From: Candidatus Nanosyncoccus nanoralicus
GTDB lineage: Bacteria; Patescibacteriota; Saccharimonadia; Saccharimonadales; Saccharimonadaceae
Reading direction: 5' to 3'
NCBI RefSeq assembly: GCF_004138405.1
Contig: NZ_PRLL01000008.1
Coordinates: forward strand, 1 to 13,626
DNA length: 13,626 bases
Part shown: one piece after another, positions 13,293 to 13,626 of the stretch
Position numbering within the stretch: the first letter of the stretch is position 1
How the letters are laid out: each line of letters starts with the position of its first letter
The notes under the pieces: model-generated
What the model was told of the DNA's origin: nothing
The model's input: the letters and a program-made list of their open reading frames with translations, nothing else
Database searches by the model: none
Program-made: the position numbers and the translations under genes

Positions 13293-13626
13293 AGTACTGG
13301 ATTTGCGGCAATGGAAAACGCTTTTTTACGCCACAATTTGGTAGTTTATTAATTAAAGAAACTAGATTTGGGCTTGTCTCGGTATTTTTAGTGTAGGTTG
13401 TCTGCGTATTTGAAGTGTTTTGCTGAGCTATGTCCTGTGTAGTATTTGAAGGCTTTTGTTTATGTGGCTCGATTTTATTTTGAATTGGGACATGGGTGAG
13501 CTTTTGGTCAACAATGCGGCCAAGGCTGCTGAATTTGATCTCGCGTATTGTGTGTGGGGTGGTGGGGTCAACATTTTTAAAAATTAGCCGCTTTTGATTA
13601 GTGAAACCAGCGATATAGTCATCGAT
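13273..13626 (-). CDS. C-terminal part of an unknown protein (partial, enters from right edge)
   Basis: An open frame of 117 codons runs from the right edge to a TAA at 13273-13275. The first part (DDYIAGFTNQKRLIFKNV, then IREIKFSSLGRIVDQ) looks like folded beta-rich sequence. The middle is a Gln/Thr/Asn/Ser-rich linker with little complexity, and the end is short and basic (GVKKRFPLPQ). I do not recognise it. It was not counted as complete because its start lies outside. Its stop overlaps the 3' end of the 70-aa gene by 20 bp. A chance open frame cannot be excluded, but the composition change between folded part and linker favours a real gene. Confidence 0.6.
   Translation of the reverse strand: MDDYIAGFTNQKRLIFKNVDPTTPHTIREIKFSSLGRIVDQKLTHVPIQNKIEPHKQKPSNTTQDIAQQNTSNTQTTYTKNTETSPNLVSLINKLPNCGVKKRFPLPQIQYFNAYFF

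Overview
The window looks like an ordinary chromosomal stretch from a small-genome, fermentative, probably host- or biofilm-associated bacterium of the Patescibacteria (CPR); Candidatus Saccharibacteria (TM7) is my best guess. The evidence is indirect: moderately AT-rich DNA, dense minus-strand gene runs, a ComEC reduced to its channel core, a DnaJ without its zinc finger, a helicase fused to a RecB-type nuclease, fermentation acetate kinase, an anaerobic ribonucleotide reductase, and several small lineage-type unknown proteins. UGA is used as a normal stop (the comEC-like gene and the 215-aa gene), which argues against the recoded Gracilibacteria/Absconditabacteria. No rRNA, tRNA, CRISPR array or insertion sequence was seen.

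Left part (1-4484, minus strand): a TrmA/RlmCD-type m5U methyltransferase gene is followed 8 nt later by a large UvrD-family helicase with a C-terminal PD-(D/E)XK nuclease domain that runs off the left edge. The helicase carries two local tandem duplications. One is 36 bp and in frame. The other is 88 bp, that is 87 plus one base in an A-run, and breaks the reading frame. This is either a real disruption or a strain-mixing/homopolymer assembly artefact.

Middle part (4485-8570): a plus-strand minimal ComEC-like DNA uptake channel overlaps convergently, by about 200 bp, a minus-strand multi-pass membrane protein of unknown function. Upstream of the latter on the minus strand are a 75-aa unknown with its own promoter, a translationally coupled pair of single-pass membrane proteins (215 and 113 aa) of unknown function, and a class B DnaJ. 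A perfect CIRCE operator overlaps the dnaJ promoter and sits between dnaJ and the divergent acetate kinase gene.

Right part (8677-13626): acetate kinase (plus) ends at a bidirectional terminator facing the minus-strand nrdD-nrdG operon, which encodes the oxygen-sensitive class III ribonucleotide reductase and its radical-SAM activase. The nrdD promoter is a textbook TTGACA-N17-TAAAAT with two NrdR boxes about three helical turns apart, one inside the spacer. A long hairpin lies between nrdD and nrdG. Divergent from nrdD is a 70-aa protein with possible zinc ligands; a partial unknown gene enters from the right edge.

A recurring trait is a -10 box placed a few bases before the start codon (rlmCD-like, 149-aa, 215-aa, dnaJ and 70-aa genes), which predicts leaderless mRNAs. 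ackA, nrdD, nrdG, the helicase, the 75-aa and the 113-aa genes instead have Shine-Dalgarno sequences.
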